From assembly GCF_003815875.1 (NCBI RefSeq), contig NZ_CP033924.1:620001-684000 (forward strand): a DNA stretch of 64,000 bases, written 5' to 3'. This DNA is from Chryseobacterium lactis. GTDB taxonomy: Bacteria > Bacteroidota > Bacteroidia > Flavobacteriales > Weeksellaceae. Positions 35,312 to 44,379 of this stretch are shown here, piece by piece. The position numbers and the translations under genes are program-made. The notes beneath the pieces are model-generated. The model ran no database searches. It was not told the origin of the DNA and saw nothing but the letters and a program-made list of their open reading frames with translations. Numbering within the stretch: position 1 is the stretch's first letter; each line of letters starts with the position of its first letter.

Positions 35312-36661
35312 ATGTTGAAAAAATTAAGCTTTATCAATCAACTGGAAAATCTCGTTCATCAGCCGGAAAAACATAGTTTTCTTTTGGCGGTAAGCGGAGG
35401 GGCTGACTCCATGGTTTTAGCCTCATTATTTAAGGATTTAAGAGACGAAATGCAAAGTGAAGAATATGCATTTCAGGTAGCTCATATCAATTACAAACTT
35501 CGTGGTGAAGATTCAGATCTCGATCAGAAAGTCGTACAGACATTCTGTGAGAAAAATCATATAAAATTCCATTTGTATGAAGTTTCGGAGAAGGATAAAA
35601 AACCGGAAAATTCTATTCAACTTTGGGCAAGGGAGCTTCGTTATAACTTTTTTAAAGAAATTCAGAAAAAAGAACAGCTGGAATACCTTGTCACCGCTCA
35701 TCATCTCAATGACCAGCTGGAAACGTTCATTATTAACCTTTCCAAAGCAGCCGGCATTAACGGATTGAGTGGAATCCCATCCAATGAGAATCACATCCTT
35801 CGTCCTCTTTTAAATTTTTCAAAAAAAGAAATTTATGCGTTTGCAGCGCAAAACAATATTGAGTTCAGGGAGGACTTATCCAACAAAAAAAATGATTATT
35901 TAAGGAATAAAATCAGAAATGAGATTGTTCCCCAACTATTGGAAACAAATGATCATTTCCTGGAAAACTTCAAAAAGAGTTCTTTATACCTTAATCAAAC
36001 CCGGGAATTTGTTCAAAAACAGGTTCTGGAAATAGAAAATAAGCTTAGCCTATTTAACAAAGACTATAAAATCTTATCAAAGGAAAAGCTGGATCAGGAA
36101 AGTGATTTTGTTAAATTTGAGATTTTAAAGAAATACGGATTTACTCAGGAAGAGGAAATTCCTAAAATTTTTAAGGCCGAAAACAACAGTTCTTTTTTCT
36201 CAAAAGATTTTCAATTAATCGTTAACCGTGACGATTTGATTTTTATTGACAGAAATAAAAACCAAGAGGTTCAAGATGAAATTCTACTGATCGATCAATT
36301 TGATTTTTCGAAAAACCAGATCACTGTCAATTTCGTAGATATTATTGGAAACATTGATGAAATCAATAACGATTTTAATTGGGATTTTGATGCTGAAAAA
36401 CTTCAGTTCCCACTCAGTTTAAGAAAGCAACAGGAGGGTGATGAATTTTATCCGATGGGGTTTTCGGGAAAAAAGAAAGTTTCTAAGTTTTTTAGGGACG
36501 AAAAATTATCTATTTTAGCGAGGCAAAAAACTTGGATACTGACTGACAGGAACAATTTCGTACTTGGAATTATTCCTTTAAGGCAAGACAGAAGATATGC
36601 AAAAGATGAAAAGACAAAATGGAGTCTTAAAATTTTTAATGAAAGGAAAAATGAAATTTAG
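35312..36661 (+). CDS. tilS: tRNA(Ile)-lysidine synthase
   Basis: A 449-residue TilS that converts C34 of tRNA-Ile(CAU) to lysidine with ATP and lysine. The PP-loop motif SGGADS is at residues 28-33; HHLNDQLETFI (about 131-141) and LRPLL follow; the C-terminal TilS domain ends with the FPLSLRKQQEGDEFYPMGF and KKVSKFFRDEK regions. It overlaps the next gene by 11 bases, so both are translated from one mRNA. Confidence 0.95.
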   Translation: MLKKLSFINQLENLVHQPEKHSFLLAVSGGADSMVLASLFKDLRDEMQSEEYAFQVAHINYKLRGEDSDLDQKVVQTFCEKNHIKFHLYEVSEKDKKPENSIQLWARELRYNFFKEIQKKEQLEYLVTAHHLNDQLETFIINLSKAAGINGLSGIPSNENHILRPLLNFSKKEIYAFAAQNNIEFREDLSNKKNDYLRNKIRNEIVPQLLETNDHFLENFKKSSLYLNQTREFVQKQVLEIENKLSLFNKDYKILSKEKLDQESDFVKFEILKKYGFTQEEEIPKIFKAENNSSFFSKDFQLIVNRDDLIFIDRNKNQEVQDEILLIDQFDFSKNQITVNFVDIIGNIDEINNDFNWDFDAEKLQFPLSLRKQQEGDEFYPMGFSGKKKVSKFFRDEKLSILARQKTWILTDRNNFVLGIIPLRQDRRYAKDEKTKWSLKIFNERKNEI

Positions 36662-38720
36662 AAATTGGTTTTTATTAATTCTACTATTTTTAGCAACAGG
36701 AATTAATGCACAGATAAAAAATCCTGTAAAGTTTAAATTCACCATCAACGACCTGGGCAACAACCAGTATGAAGCCGTTCTGAACGCTACAATGGAAAGC
36801 GGATGGCATATTTACTCTAAAGATCTTCCGGAAGATACAGGAATTCCTACCGAGTACAAAGTTTCAGGGAAAAACATTGAACTGATCGGAAAATTCTCTG
36901 AGGTAGGTAAAAAGCATGAAGAGTTTTCAGAAGCTTTTGGTGGAACGATTGTGTTCTACTCAAATTCGGCGGGCTTTAAGCAAAAATTCAAATTAAAAGA
37001 TCCGACAAAACCTGCCGATGTAACCTCTGAAATTACCTATCAGACCTGCGACGACAGAGTCTGCCTGGCTCCAAACACGTTAGAATTTAACCAAAAAGTT
37101 ACGCCAAAAGGAGCAACGGAAGAAGCTGCAACAGACGAGAAGACAGAACCTGTAAAGGATTCTGCAAAAGTGATTGAAACAGTCAGTGAAAATCCAGCCA
37201 AACAGGAAATGACCATTTATGAAACTTCAAAGCTGGATCCAAAGCAACTGAAAATTAAAACCATAGATTTCAAAAATCCATTAACAGACTGTGGAACAGC
37301 TTCCACAAAAGTGGATGAAAACTACTGGACTTACCTATTCTTAGGATTCATCGGAGGATTGATTGCCTTGTTGACGCCATGTGTTTTCCCAATGATTCCG
37401 TTAACGGTTTCATTCTTTACCAAAGGAAGTAAAAATAAAGCTAAAGGAAAAAGAGATGCTCTTATCTACGGATTTTTCATTCTCCTTATTTTTGTTTTGT
37501 TAAGTATTCCTTTCCATATTATTGACGGGATTGCAGGGAATATTTTCAATGAAATTTCAACAAGTGTATGGCTGAACATTGCCTTCTTTATTATATTCAT
37601 CTTCTTTGCCGGAAGTTTCTTCGGGTATTATGATATTACACTGCCAAGCTCAATTGCCAATAAATCATCCAAAGCGGAAGAAGCAGGAGGAATCATCGGG
37701 ATTTTCTTCATGGCTCTTACCCTGGTTATTGTTTCTTTCTCTTGTACAGGACCTATCCTGGGAAGTTTATTGGGAAGCGCGGTAACCGGATCAACCAATG
37801 TACCGATGTTATTAACATTTGCACTCGCCGGTTTCGGATTAGCATGGGCTATTATTTTCGGACTATTGGCTTTATTCCCACAAGCATTGCAAAGTCTTCC
37901 GAAATCAGGAGGATGGATGAATACGGTAAAAGTAGTATTAGGTTTCGTAGAATTAGCTTTGGCTTTAAAATTCTTATCTAAAGCTGACCTTGTTTCTAAA
38001 ACATTCTTCTTAAAGAGAGAACTTTTCATCGCTATCTGGATCATCGTTGCATTGGGACTGGCATTATATCTGTTCGGATTGATCAGATTCCCACATGATG
38101 ATAAAAAACCAAAAATATCTCTAACAAGAAAGATTCTGGGTGTACTAGGTTTCGGTTTTGTAATTTATCTGATTCAGGGGCTAATTCCTTCTGATCGTCC
38201 GAAACTTCAGTTATTAAGCGGAATTCTGCCTCCATTGAATGTTAGCTATTTCCACGATGAAAAAGACGGCATCTTAGGAATGCATCCGGAACATGATTTC
38301 TTTAAAGCCATTGAACTGGCGAAAAAAGAAAACAAACCTATTCTGATTGACTTTACCGGCTATGGCTGCGAAAACTGTAGAAAAATGGAAGAATTCGTGT
38401 GGAGTGAAGCTGATATTTTGCCTATTCTTCAAAATGATGTGGTATTGGCCTCTCTATATGTTGATGATAAAGAGGAACTTCCTGAAGATCAAAAAACTAA
38501 AATTGACCTTGGAGAAGGGCAAATCAAGAAGGTGAAAACAATTGGTGACAGATGGAGCTTATTCCAGCAGGTTAACTTCAATAATAACTCACAACCTCAC
38601 TATGTTTTAATTACTCCTGACGGAAAAGTGATCAACACTCCTGTTTCAGGATATATGCCGAAGGAAGATTTCAAAAAATTCCTGGAGTGCGGAGTCAATT
38701 ATTATAAGAAAAGTAAATAA
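36651..38720 (+). CDS. dsbD: Thiol:disulfide interchange protein DsbD-like
   Basis: A 689-residue membrane protein that would pass reducing power from cytoplasmic thioredoxin to the periplasm. A signal peptide (1-21) is followed by a DsbD-alpha-like domain (to about 165, with CDDRVCLAP), a CcdA-type core of about eight helices (about 225-520) with LLTPCVFPMIPL and SFSCTGPILGSLLGS carrying the redox Cys pair, and a C-terminal thioredoxin domain with GCENCRKME (CxxC at about 573-576). The start at 36651 overlaps the tilS stop; an earlier in-frame ATG would bury the signal peptide. Confidence 0.93.
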   Translation: MKFRNWFLLILLFLATGINAQIKNPVKFKFTINDLGNNQYEAVLNATMESGWHIYSKDLPEDTGIPTEYKVSGKNIELIGKFSEVGKKHEEFSEAFGGTIVFYSNSAGFKQKFKLKDPTKPADVTSEITYQTCDDRVCLAPNTLEFNQKVTPKGATEEAATDEKTEPVKDSAKVIETVSENPAKQEMTIYETSKLDPKQLKIKTIDFKNPLTDCGTASTKVDENYWTYLFLGFIGGLIALLTPCVFPMIPLTVSFFTKGSKNKAKGKRDALIYGFFILLIFVLLSIPFHIIDGIAGNIFNEISTSVWLNIAFFIIFIFFAGSFFGYYDITLPSSIANKSSKAEEAGGIIGIFFMALTLVIVSFSCTGPILGSLLGSAVTGSTNVPMLLTFALAGFGLAWAIIFGLLALFPQALQSLPKSGGWMNTVKVVLGFVELALALKFLSKADLVSKTFFLKRELFIAIWIIVALGLALYLFGLIRFPHDDKKPKISLTRKILGVLGFGFVIYLIQGLIPSDRPKLQLLSGILPPLNVSYFHDEKDGILGMHPEHDFFKAIELAKKENKPILIDFTGYGCENCRKMEEFVWSEADILPILQNDVVLASLYVDDKEELPEDQKTKIDLGEGQIKKVKTIGDRWSLFQQVNFNNNSQPHYVLITPDGKVINTPVSGYMPKEDFKKFLECGVNYYKKSK

Positions 38721-38741
38721 ATAACACTTCAACAATACATT

Positions 38742-38773
38742 AAGCCTTACCAATTCTTTGGTAGGGCTTTTTT
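38742..38773 (+). terminator. Terminator of tilS-dsbD
   Basis: A 10-bp stem AAGCCTTACC with its complement (one T-G pair), 8-nt loop, followed by a run of T. Confidence 0.88.
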
Positions 38774-38936
38774 AATGCACTGATTTTAACATTATTTAAG
38801 TTTAACATAATAACAAAATTGATAAATTATTACCATTTTACAATTTTAGGTACAAACTTTGTATCAATTCTTCAAAACTACGATCGGGTTTTTAAATTTT
38901 CATCAAATACCGTTTAACATTTTAAAAACATCAACC

Positions 38937-39452
38937 ATGGCAGAAGTAATTGCACAAGAAAAACAAGGAGGCAGACAAAAAAAGAAACTCATAAGAGTAG
39001 ATATGACTCCGATGGTGGATCTGGGATTTTTATTAATCACATTCTTTATGTTCACCACAAATTTTACAAAACCCAATGTAATGGATCTGGGACTTCCGGC
39101 GAAAGGCAACCCACCAAGCCCAGTAGTAATGAATCAAAAAAATCAGGTCACCTTTATCCTCGGAAAAGACAATCGGGTATTTTATCATCAAAGCAATGCT
39201 GTAGATTTAAATACCGGCAATCTCAAAGAAACTGATTTCAGCGGTATAAAAGTATCTAAAATCATTTCAGAAGCCTATAAAAGCGCTCCTAATCCGGAAA
39301 ACTTTACAATCATCATCAAACCGACAGATGAAGCCAACTACAAGAATTTTGTAGATATGCTGGACAATATTGCGATTGCTAAAAAGGAACGTTACGGCGT
39401 TACCGATATCAAACCCTGGGAAACAAAAATTTATAAAGAGTTAGTTCAATAG
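38937..39452 (+). CDS. exbD: Orphan ExbD/TolR family protein
   Basis: A 171-residue ExbD protein with the RVDMTPMVDLGFLLITFFM helix segment (about 21-39) and the periplasmic IIKPTDEANYKNFVDMLDN stretch. It is very close to the second exbD of the Ton operon (19337-19903), including the order of motifs and the GVTDIKPWE tail, but stands alone without exbB or tonB. The start at MAEVIAQ is aligned with the other copy; the frame is open 26 codons further up. It has its own terminator and probably partners the ExbB encoded at 20588. Confidence 0.92.
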   Translation: MAEVIAQEKQGGRQKKKLIRVDMTPMVDLGFLLITFFMFTTNFTKPNVMDLGLPAKGNPPSPVVMNQKNQVTFILGKDNRVFYHQSNAVDLNTGNLKETDFSGIKVSKIISEAYKSAPNPENFTIIIKPTDEANYKNFVDMLDNIAIAKKERYGVTDIKPWETKIYKELVQ

Positions 39453-39456
39453 TAGA

Positions 39457-39486
39457 AGGCCGCCTCAGTTTTGAGACGGCTTTTTT
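39457..39486 (+). terminator. Terminator of the orphan exbD
   Basis: Stem GCCGCCTCA against TGAGACGGC with one mismatch, 4-nt loop, then six T residues. Confidence 0.85.
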
Positions 39487-39525
39487 GTATCACCTGACCA
39501 TGCAGGAGTATTCCTCTTTTTTGTT

Positions 39526-39533
39526 TAACTTTG
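39526..39533 (+). promoter_or_regulatory. -7 element TAACTTTG upstream of the hydrolase gene
   Basis: TAACTTTG 66 bases before the ATG at 39600. The longer open frame beginning with the TTG at 39531 overlaps this element and is not the start. Confidence 0.5.
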
Positions 39534-39599
39534 AAAGGAGAATCCTTCAAACTTAGTACTTATAGGATTCTTTTAACCTTCTATAAAAATATTGAAATC

Positions 39600-40382
39600 A
39601 TGCTGAATTTTGAAAGAAAAGGAAACGGACAGGAAACATTGGTATTGCTTCATGGCTTTATGGAAAACCTTTCCATCTGGAGCGATATGGAACCTCACCT
39701 TTCGAAAGATTTTTCGCTTTTAAAAATTGATCTTCCCGGCCACGGAAAATCTGAAATTCTTGGTGAAGTTCATACGATGGAACTTATGGCAGAGGAAGTA
39801 AAAAAAGTATTAGATCACGAGAACTTAAAGAAAGTACATCTATTAGGACATTCTATGGGAGGTTACACTTCGTTGGCTTTTGCCGAAAAATATCCTGAAA
39901 CTTTAAAGAGTCTGACTTTGTTTTTCTCCACGTATTTCCCTGATGATGAAGAGAAAAAACAACAGCGCATCAAAAGCTACAGAATAATCAAAGATGCCTT
40001 CGCTCATTATGTAAGAGCCGGAATTCCGAATTTATTCAATCCTAACGAAAGGGATATTCTTGAAGGTAAAATTGAGACCGCCCTTGAAGTAGCACTCGCC
40101 ACAAACAATCTTGGAGCACTGGCCTGTGTAAAAGGAATGGTAGAAAGAGCCGACAAAAAACACATCATGCAAAATCTGGAAGCAAAAATTTTAGTGCTGG
40201 CCGGAAAGCATGATAATGCTGTAAAAACAGATAGTACAATCAAAAATTTACCTGACAGAACCAATATAAAGTCATATATAATAGACTGTGGTCACAACGG
40301 TCATTGGGAGAAACCCGGCATCTGTGCTGAAATTATCAATACCGAACTGCTGCACAACCTTCCGAAAAAACTAGTATTTTAA
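39600..40382 (+). CDS. Alpha/beta hydrolase
   Basis: A 260-residue alpha/beta-fold hydrolase without signal peptide. The oxyanion region LLHGFMENLSIW (about 16-27), nucleophile elbow GHSMGG (Ser about 85), a late Asp in AGKHDNAV and catalytic His in CGHNGHWEKP (about 235) form the expected triad. The substrate (ester or C-C bond) is not evident; the family includes MenH- and BioH-like enzymes. It is followed after 4 bases by a lipoprotein gene. Confidence 0.9.
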   Translation: MLNFERKGNGQETLVLLHGFMENLSIWSDMEPHLSKDFSLLKIDLPGHGKSEILGEVHTMELMAEEVKKVLDHENLKKVHLLGHSMGGYTSLAFAEKYPETLKSLTLFFSTYFPDDEEKKQQRIKSYRIIKDAFAHYVRAGIPNLFNPNERDILEGKIETALEVALATNNLGALACVKGMVERADKKHIMQNLEAKILVLAGKHDNAVKTDSTIKNLPDRTNIKSYIIDCGHNGHWEKPGICAEIINTELLHNLPKKLVF

Positions 40383-40386
40383 ATTC

Positions 40387-41202
40387 ATGAAAATCATAAT
40401 AACCGCAGTATTATTACTTGTATTGATAAACTGTAAAAAAGAGAATTCAACAACTCTCAAAAACATTTCGAATGATAGCATCAGTACTCCATCAACTGTC
40501 AAAAATAATACTTTAAAATCTGATCAGCCTAAGGAGGAAATATTTAAATTCGTAACAGAATTATGTGATAATACCGGGTATTTTGATTCTAATAAATACA
40601 GCCGGGAAGAGATTGAAGGCGCCTACAAACTTAAGTATGACTTACATGGAACGCTGTTGGATACCCCATCTGTTTTTGGGCTTAATGATCTTCAGGAAGT
40701 AAGGCGTGACAAAGATAAAATCCTGTCTAAACTCGATAAGGATTTTGCAGAAAAGAAAGCTCTTCTCCAAAACCTTAAAATCGTTAATTCTCCTTACTGG
40801 CAAAATATAAAAAAGTTAAAATACGAAGCTCTTCTCCAGCAATATGAATTGGAAAAGATCCGCATCGCAGCCTATTCCGATCCCTCAATACTTCTTTCCA
40901 CCAACAAATGCCAGAATTTTGCAAAGGCATTGAATTCAACCGATGAACAAATGGTTTCTGAATGGAGGAAGCTCAGAGAGCAAATGAGTAAAAAAAATGC
41001 AGATCCTGAAAGAATCATGACTCAATTTAATGAGCATCTCAATTCATCAGATAAAAGAGACTTCGCTATTATTGACCTGATTACCTTTGGATGGGGTAAT
41101 TGTGTGAACGGTACTATTCAAAGACCTTCGTATGATGAAAAAATGACCAAAGAGTTCGATTCGCTATTCATTAAGGTTGATTCTGATTGTGATGAGCCAT
41201 AA
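40387..41202 (+). CDS. Hypothetical lipoprotein
   Basis: A 271-residue protein with a short hydrophobic signal and a lipobox at VLINC (Cys about 16). The mature part is polar and Lys/Asp-rich with a helical middle (about 95-190) and five Cys-containing stretches (ELCDNTG, NKCQNF, GNCVNG, DSDCDEP) that could pair. I do not recognise the family. It follows the hydrolase gene by 4 bases and is probably co-transcribed; patatin follows after 46 bases. Confidence 0.78.
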   Translation: MKIIITAVLLLVLINCKKENSTTLKNISNDSISTPSTVKNNTLKSDQPKEEIFKFVTELCDNTGYFDSNKYSREEIEGAYKLKYDLHGTLLDTPSVFGLNDLQEVRRDKDKILSKLDKDFAEKKALLQNLKIVNSPYWQNIKKLKYEALLQQYELEKIRIAAYSDPSILLSTNKCQNFAKALNSTDEQMVSEWRKLREQMSKKNADPERIMTQFNEHLNSSDKRDFAIIDLITFGWGNCVNGTIQRPSYDEKMTKEFDSLFIKVDSDCDEP

Positions 41203-41248
41203 TTTTTTATTTAAATTCCTGTATATTAGTAAAGGATAATTTTCACAG

Positions 41249-42043
41249 ATGGGTTTATTCTCGTTCAAAAAAAAAGAACCGCAGATCATTGGGCTTACAC
41301 TTTCAGGCGGAGGAATGCGTGGAATTGCACATATTGCCGTTCTCAAAGCGCTGGAAGAATATAATCTGAAACCACAGATTATTTCAGGAACCAGTGCCGG
41401 TTCTATTATTGGTGCATTCTATTCTTTCGGAAAAAGTCCGGATGAAATGATGGAGATTGTACGGGAAACTTCATTTTTCTCAAGATCCGCTTTGAAACTA
41501 TCTAAAAACGGAATTTTCAGTTCGAATTTTATTTTAAAACTATTTAAAGATTATTTACCCGAAGATAATTTCAGTATTTTAAAAATTCCCATGTACGTTA
41601 CTGCGACGGAAATGACGCATGGTATCGTTGATTTCTTTTCTGAAGGAGAACTTTTTGCCCCTTTATTAGCTTCATCCAGCGTTCCGTTTATTCTTCCACC
41701 CGTGAGGATGGGAGATAAAATATATGTTGACGGTGGCGTATTAGACAATCTTCCGATTGAACCTATTATTGATAAATGTGATTTCCTGATTGCCTCTCAT
41801 GTCAATTCCATCAGCTATGATGAATTAAAAAAAATGAGCCTGATGAAAGAATTTGACCGTATTCTCCACTTAGCGATTGCAAAATCCGTGTATTCTAAAG
41901 TAAAACACTGCGATATATTTCTGGACCCGCCAAAGATGACGAAGTTCAGTCTTTTCAACAAAAAATATATGGATGAAATGTTTCAGCAGGTATATGAGTA
42001 CACCTGCCTGGAGCTTGAAGAAAAAGGATATCGCAAAGATTGA
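41249..42043 (+). CDS. Patatin-like phospholipase (RssA-type)
   Basis: A 264-residue patatin-family acyl hydrolase. The oxyanion loop is GGGMRG (20-25), the nucleophile is Ser49 in GTSAG (47-51), and the Asp of the dyad is in DGGVLDN (about 161). It resembles RssA/YchK-type proteins rather than secreted toxins: no signal peptide or beta-barrel domain. It may deacylate membrane phospholipids. It is convergent with nrnA, 38 bases apart, with no clear terminator. Confidence 0.93.
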   Translation: MGLFSFKKKEPQIIGLTLSGGGMRGIAHIAVLKALEEYNLKPQIISGTSAGSIIGAFYSFGKSPDEMMEIVRETSFFSRSALKLSKNGIFSSNFILKLFKDYLPEDNFSILKIPMYVTATEMTHGIVDFFSEGELFAPLLASSSVPFILPPVRMGDKIYVDGGVLDNLPIEPIIDKCDFLIASHVNSISYDELKKMSLMKEFDRILHLAIAKSVYSKVKHCDIFLDPPKMTKFSLFNKKYMDEMFQQVYEYTCLELEEKGYRKD

Positions 42044-42080
42044 TTGTTTGAACGTAATAAGTCCTCTCCTCTTTTGCAAT

Positions 42081-43085
42081 TTAAAGATTCTCTTCTTCTA
42101 CTTTTTTCTTAAAGTTTTCAATAGTACCGGCTAGTGAATCCATAGATTTTCCGCCTGCAGCATTGATATGCCCACCTCCACTGAAATATTTTCTGGAAAA
42201 CTGATTTACATCTACATCATCCTTACTTCTGAAGGAAATTTTAATAAAGTCTTCATACAGATCCTCCATGAAAAATGCAGACATTTTTACACCGGCAATA
42301 CTCAGTCCATAATTCACAAAACCTTCTGTATCTCCTTTCTGGAAACCAAATTCTTTCAATTCGTTTCTTGTAAGGCTTAAAACAGCTACTTTACCATCAT
42401 TCACTACTTCTATTCTTCCAAGAACAAGCGCAAGCAGGTGAAGTCTGGAAACCGTATTCGTATCCCAGGTATTAGAAGTGATCATAGCCGGATCAGCTCC
42501 ATTTTCAATAAGATGTGCAATTATTCTGTGAGTAGTGGCACTCGTGGAGCGAAAACGGAAACCACCGGTATCAGTCATAATCCCGGTATAAAGACATTCT
42601 GCCATATCCTGATTCACCAGTTTTTCATCATTCAGTGCTTCAATAAAATGATAAATCATCTGTGAAGTAGCAGGAATCACTGTATCAGAATATACAAAAT
42701 CAAACTTTTCAGGTTGCTGGTGGTGGTCAATAAGAATTTTCTTCCCCTGAGCTTTCACCAACCAGTCGCCCAGCAAGCCAATTCTTGACGGAGAATTAAA
42801 ATCTAAACAGAAAATAACATCTGCAGCGGCAATCATATCAGAAGCCAGTTTTCTTTTGTATTCAGCAATGATTACTTTTTTGGATTCAGGCATCCATTTC
42901 AGAAATTTCGGAAAATCATTAGGAACAATAACTTCTGCAAAAATACCTTTCGCTTTCAGATAATGTTTCAATCCCAAACTGGAACCAATAGCGTCTCCAT
43001 CCGGGTTGTAATGGGTAAGGATAACTATTTTGTTTTCTGGTGTAAGTAATGTATTGATATCTAAAAGTTCTGTTGGTGTAAACAT
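42081..43085 (-). CDS. nrnA: DHH-family oligoribonuclease / pAp phosphatase (NrnA-like)
   Basis: A 334-residue DHH-DHHA1 phosphoesterase, likely degrading short RNAs and 3'-phosphoadenosine 5'-phosphate. Motifs are NPDGDAIGSSLG (about 27-38), the DHH motif in LIDHHQQPE (about 118-126), and GGGHINAAGG (about 305-314) in the DHHA1 domain. The length agrees with NrnA. It is a single leftward gene, divergent from rpmH. Confidence 0.92.
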   Translation of the reverse strand: MFTPTELLDINTLLTPENKIVILTHYNPDGDAIGSSLGLKHYLKAKGIFAEVIVPNDFPKFLKWMPESKKVIIAEYKRKLASDMIAAADVIFCLDFNSPSRIGLLGDWLVKAQGKKILIDHHQQPEKFDFVYSDTVIPATSQMIYHFIEALNDEKLVNQDMAECLYTGIMTDTGGFRFRSTSATTHRIIAHLIENGADPAMITSNTWDTNTVSRLHLLALVLGRIEVVNDGKVAVLSLTRNELKEFGFQKGDTEGFVNYGLSIAGVKMSAFFMEDLYEDFIKISFRSKDDVDVNQFSRKYFSGGGHINAAGGKSMDSLAGTIENFKKKVEEENL

Positions 43086-43117
43086 CTGGTGTTTATTTTC
43101 GTTAAAATTTAAGTTTT

Positions 43118-43125
43118 CAAAGATA
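43118..43125 (-). promoter_or_regulatory. -7 element TATCTTTG for nrnA
   Basis: TATCTTTG on the minus strand, 32 bases before the ATG. No clear -33. Confidence 0.55.
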
Positions 43126-43245
43126 GAGCTTTTATATAAATCATTTAAATATTATTTTTGCACCGGGAATTTGGTTTCTCAAAGGGGATTTATAAATATT
43201 TGATTTGAAAAGCAGATAAATATTTTCAAAAAAAGATAATTAAAG

Positions 43246-43276
43246 TTTGTATCTTATAAAAAATTATATATCTTTG
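43246..43276 (+). promoter_or_regulatory. Consensus promoter of rpmH (TTTG-N19-TATCTTTG)
   Basis: TTTG at 43246-43249, exactly 19 bp, then TATCTTTG at 43269-43276, the full Bacteroidota -33/-7 consensus. The ATG of rpmH is 44 bases downstream. Confidence 0.85.
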
Positions 43277-43320
43277 CAACCTGAAAATTAATAGATTAAT
43301 TACGATTTAAACATATAGTA

Positions 43321-43479
43321 ATGAGTAAAAGAACATTCCAGCCATCAGAAAGAAAGAAAAGAAACAAACACGGTTTCAGAGAAAGAATGTCTACGCCAAA
43401 TGGAAGAAGAGTTTTGGCTGCGAGAAGAGCTAAAGGCAGAAAGAGTTTAACTGTAAGTGCTGCACGCGCTAAGAGATAA
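43321..43479 (+). CDS. rpmH: 50S ribosomal protein L34
   Basis: A 52-residue, highly basic L34 protein ([19 protein letters not shown] at the start, [18 protein letters not shown] later), matching the family over its full length. It has a perfect consensus promoter and its own terminator, and so is transcribed alone. The usual neighbour rnpA is not adjacent. Confidence 0.98.
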   Translation: MSKRTFQPSERKKRNKHGFRERMSTPNGRRVLAARRAKGRKSLTVSAARAKR

Positions 43480-43503
43480 TCTTTTTATTATCATATACAA
43501 ATC

Positions 43504-43536
43504 ATGCTTGAGAAGTTGCTTTTCAGGCATTTTTTG
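43504..43536 (+). terminator. Terminator of rpmH
   Basis: An 11-bp stem (ATGCTTGAGAA with TTTTCAGGCAT, two G-T pairs), 5-nt loop, followed by TTTTTG. Confidence 0.85.
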
Positions 43537-43633
43537 TTGTTAAAATTTACTAAAATTTAGGCTACATCAACATCTTTTTTCTATTTTTAAAAGTTGAAAA
43601 TTTTTTATTAGAAACAGCCTTTAAAATTAAATT

Positions 43634-44344
43634 ATGCCACATACAAATATCTCCGGTGACAATATCATAAGTTTGCAAAACGCAAAGATTGCGCAAAAAA
43701 ACTTCACTGTTCTTTCTGATGTAAATCTTAACATTAAAAAAGGTAGATTCTGCTATCTTATCGGAAAAACAGGTTCCGGAAAAAGCTCCCTTCTGAAAAC
43801 GCTTTACGGCCACATCCCTTTAGCAGCAGGACATGGAGCAGTTGTAGGATTTGAACTGGCAAAACTGAAACCTTCTGACATCCCCAACCTTAGAAGAAAA
43901 TTAGGAATTGTATTCCAGGATTTCCAGCTACTTTCTGACAGAACTGTGGAGAAAAATCTGAAGTTCGTTCTTGAAGCCACAGGATGGAATGACAAGGTTA
44001 AAATGGAAGACCGTATCAACGAGGTACTGGGAAGCGTGAATATGAAAAGCAAAAAGCACAAAATGCCGCACGAACTTTCCGGAGGTGAGCAGCAACGTAT
44101 CGCTATAGCCAGAGCCCTTCTTAACCACCCGGATCTTATCCTTGCGGATGAACCTACAGGAAACCTTGACCCGGAAACCTCTAACGAAATTATGACCTTA
44201 TTAAAACAGGTTGCCCTTGAAAACGGCGCCGCAGTAGTAATGGCAACACACGATTATCACATGATCCAAAACTTCCCGGGAGAAGCCATCAGATGTGAGG
44301 ATGGAAAAGTTTCCGTATTGGATACTGCAGAATTGTTTGAATAA
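43634..44344 (+). CDS. ftsE: Cell division ATP-binding protein FtsE
   Basis: A 236-residue ABC ATPase with Walker [10 protein letters not shown] (44-52), Q-loop FQDFQLL, signature LSGGEQQR (about 150-157) and Walker [13 protein letters not shown] (about 168-179). The spacing, the YGHIPLAAG region and [12 protein letters not shown] are FtsE-like. FtsE with FtsX regulates peptidoglycan hydrolases at the septum. No ftsX gene is adjacent; LolD-type ATPases are the main alternative. Confidence 0.85.
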   Translation: MPHTNISGDNIISLQNAKIAQKNFTVLSDVNLNIKKGRFCYLIGKTGSGKSSLLKTLYGHIPLAAGHGAVVGFELAKLKPSDIPNLRRKLGIVFQDFQLLSDRTVEKNLKFVLEATGWNDKVKMEDRINEVLGSVNMKSKKHKMPHELSGGEQQRIAIARALLNHPDLILADEPTGNLDPETSNEIMTLLKQVALENGAAVVMATHDYHMIQNFPGEAIRCEDGKVSVLDTAELFE

Positions 44345-44379
44345 GAAATCATAGAGCCTGGAAACGGCTGCTATGCCAT

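Noticed and set aside
38859..38936. 26-codon N-terminal extension of the orphan ExbD
   Set aside because: The other ExbD starts at the equivalent of MAEV, and the extension is hydrophobic without family support.
39531..39599. Longer start for the alpha/beta hydrolase at 39531
   Set aside because: It is a TTG that overlaps the TAACTTTG promoter element, and the added residues do not resemble the family.
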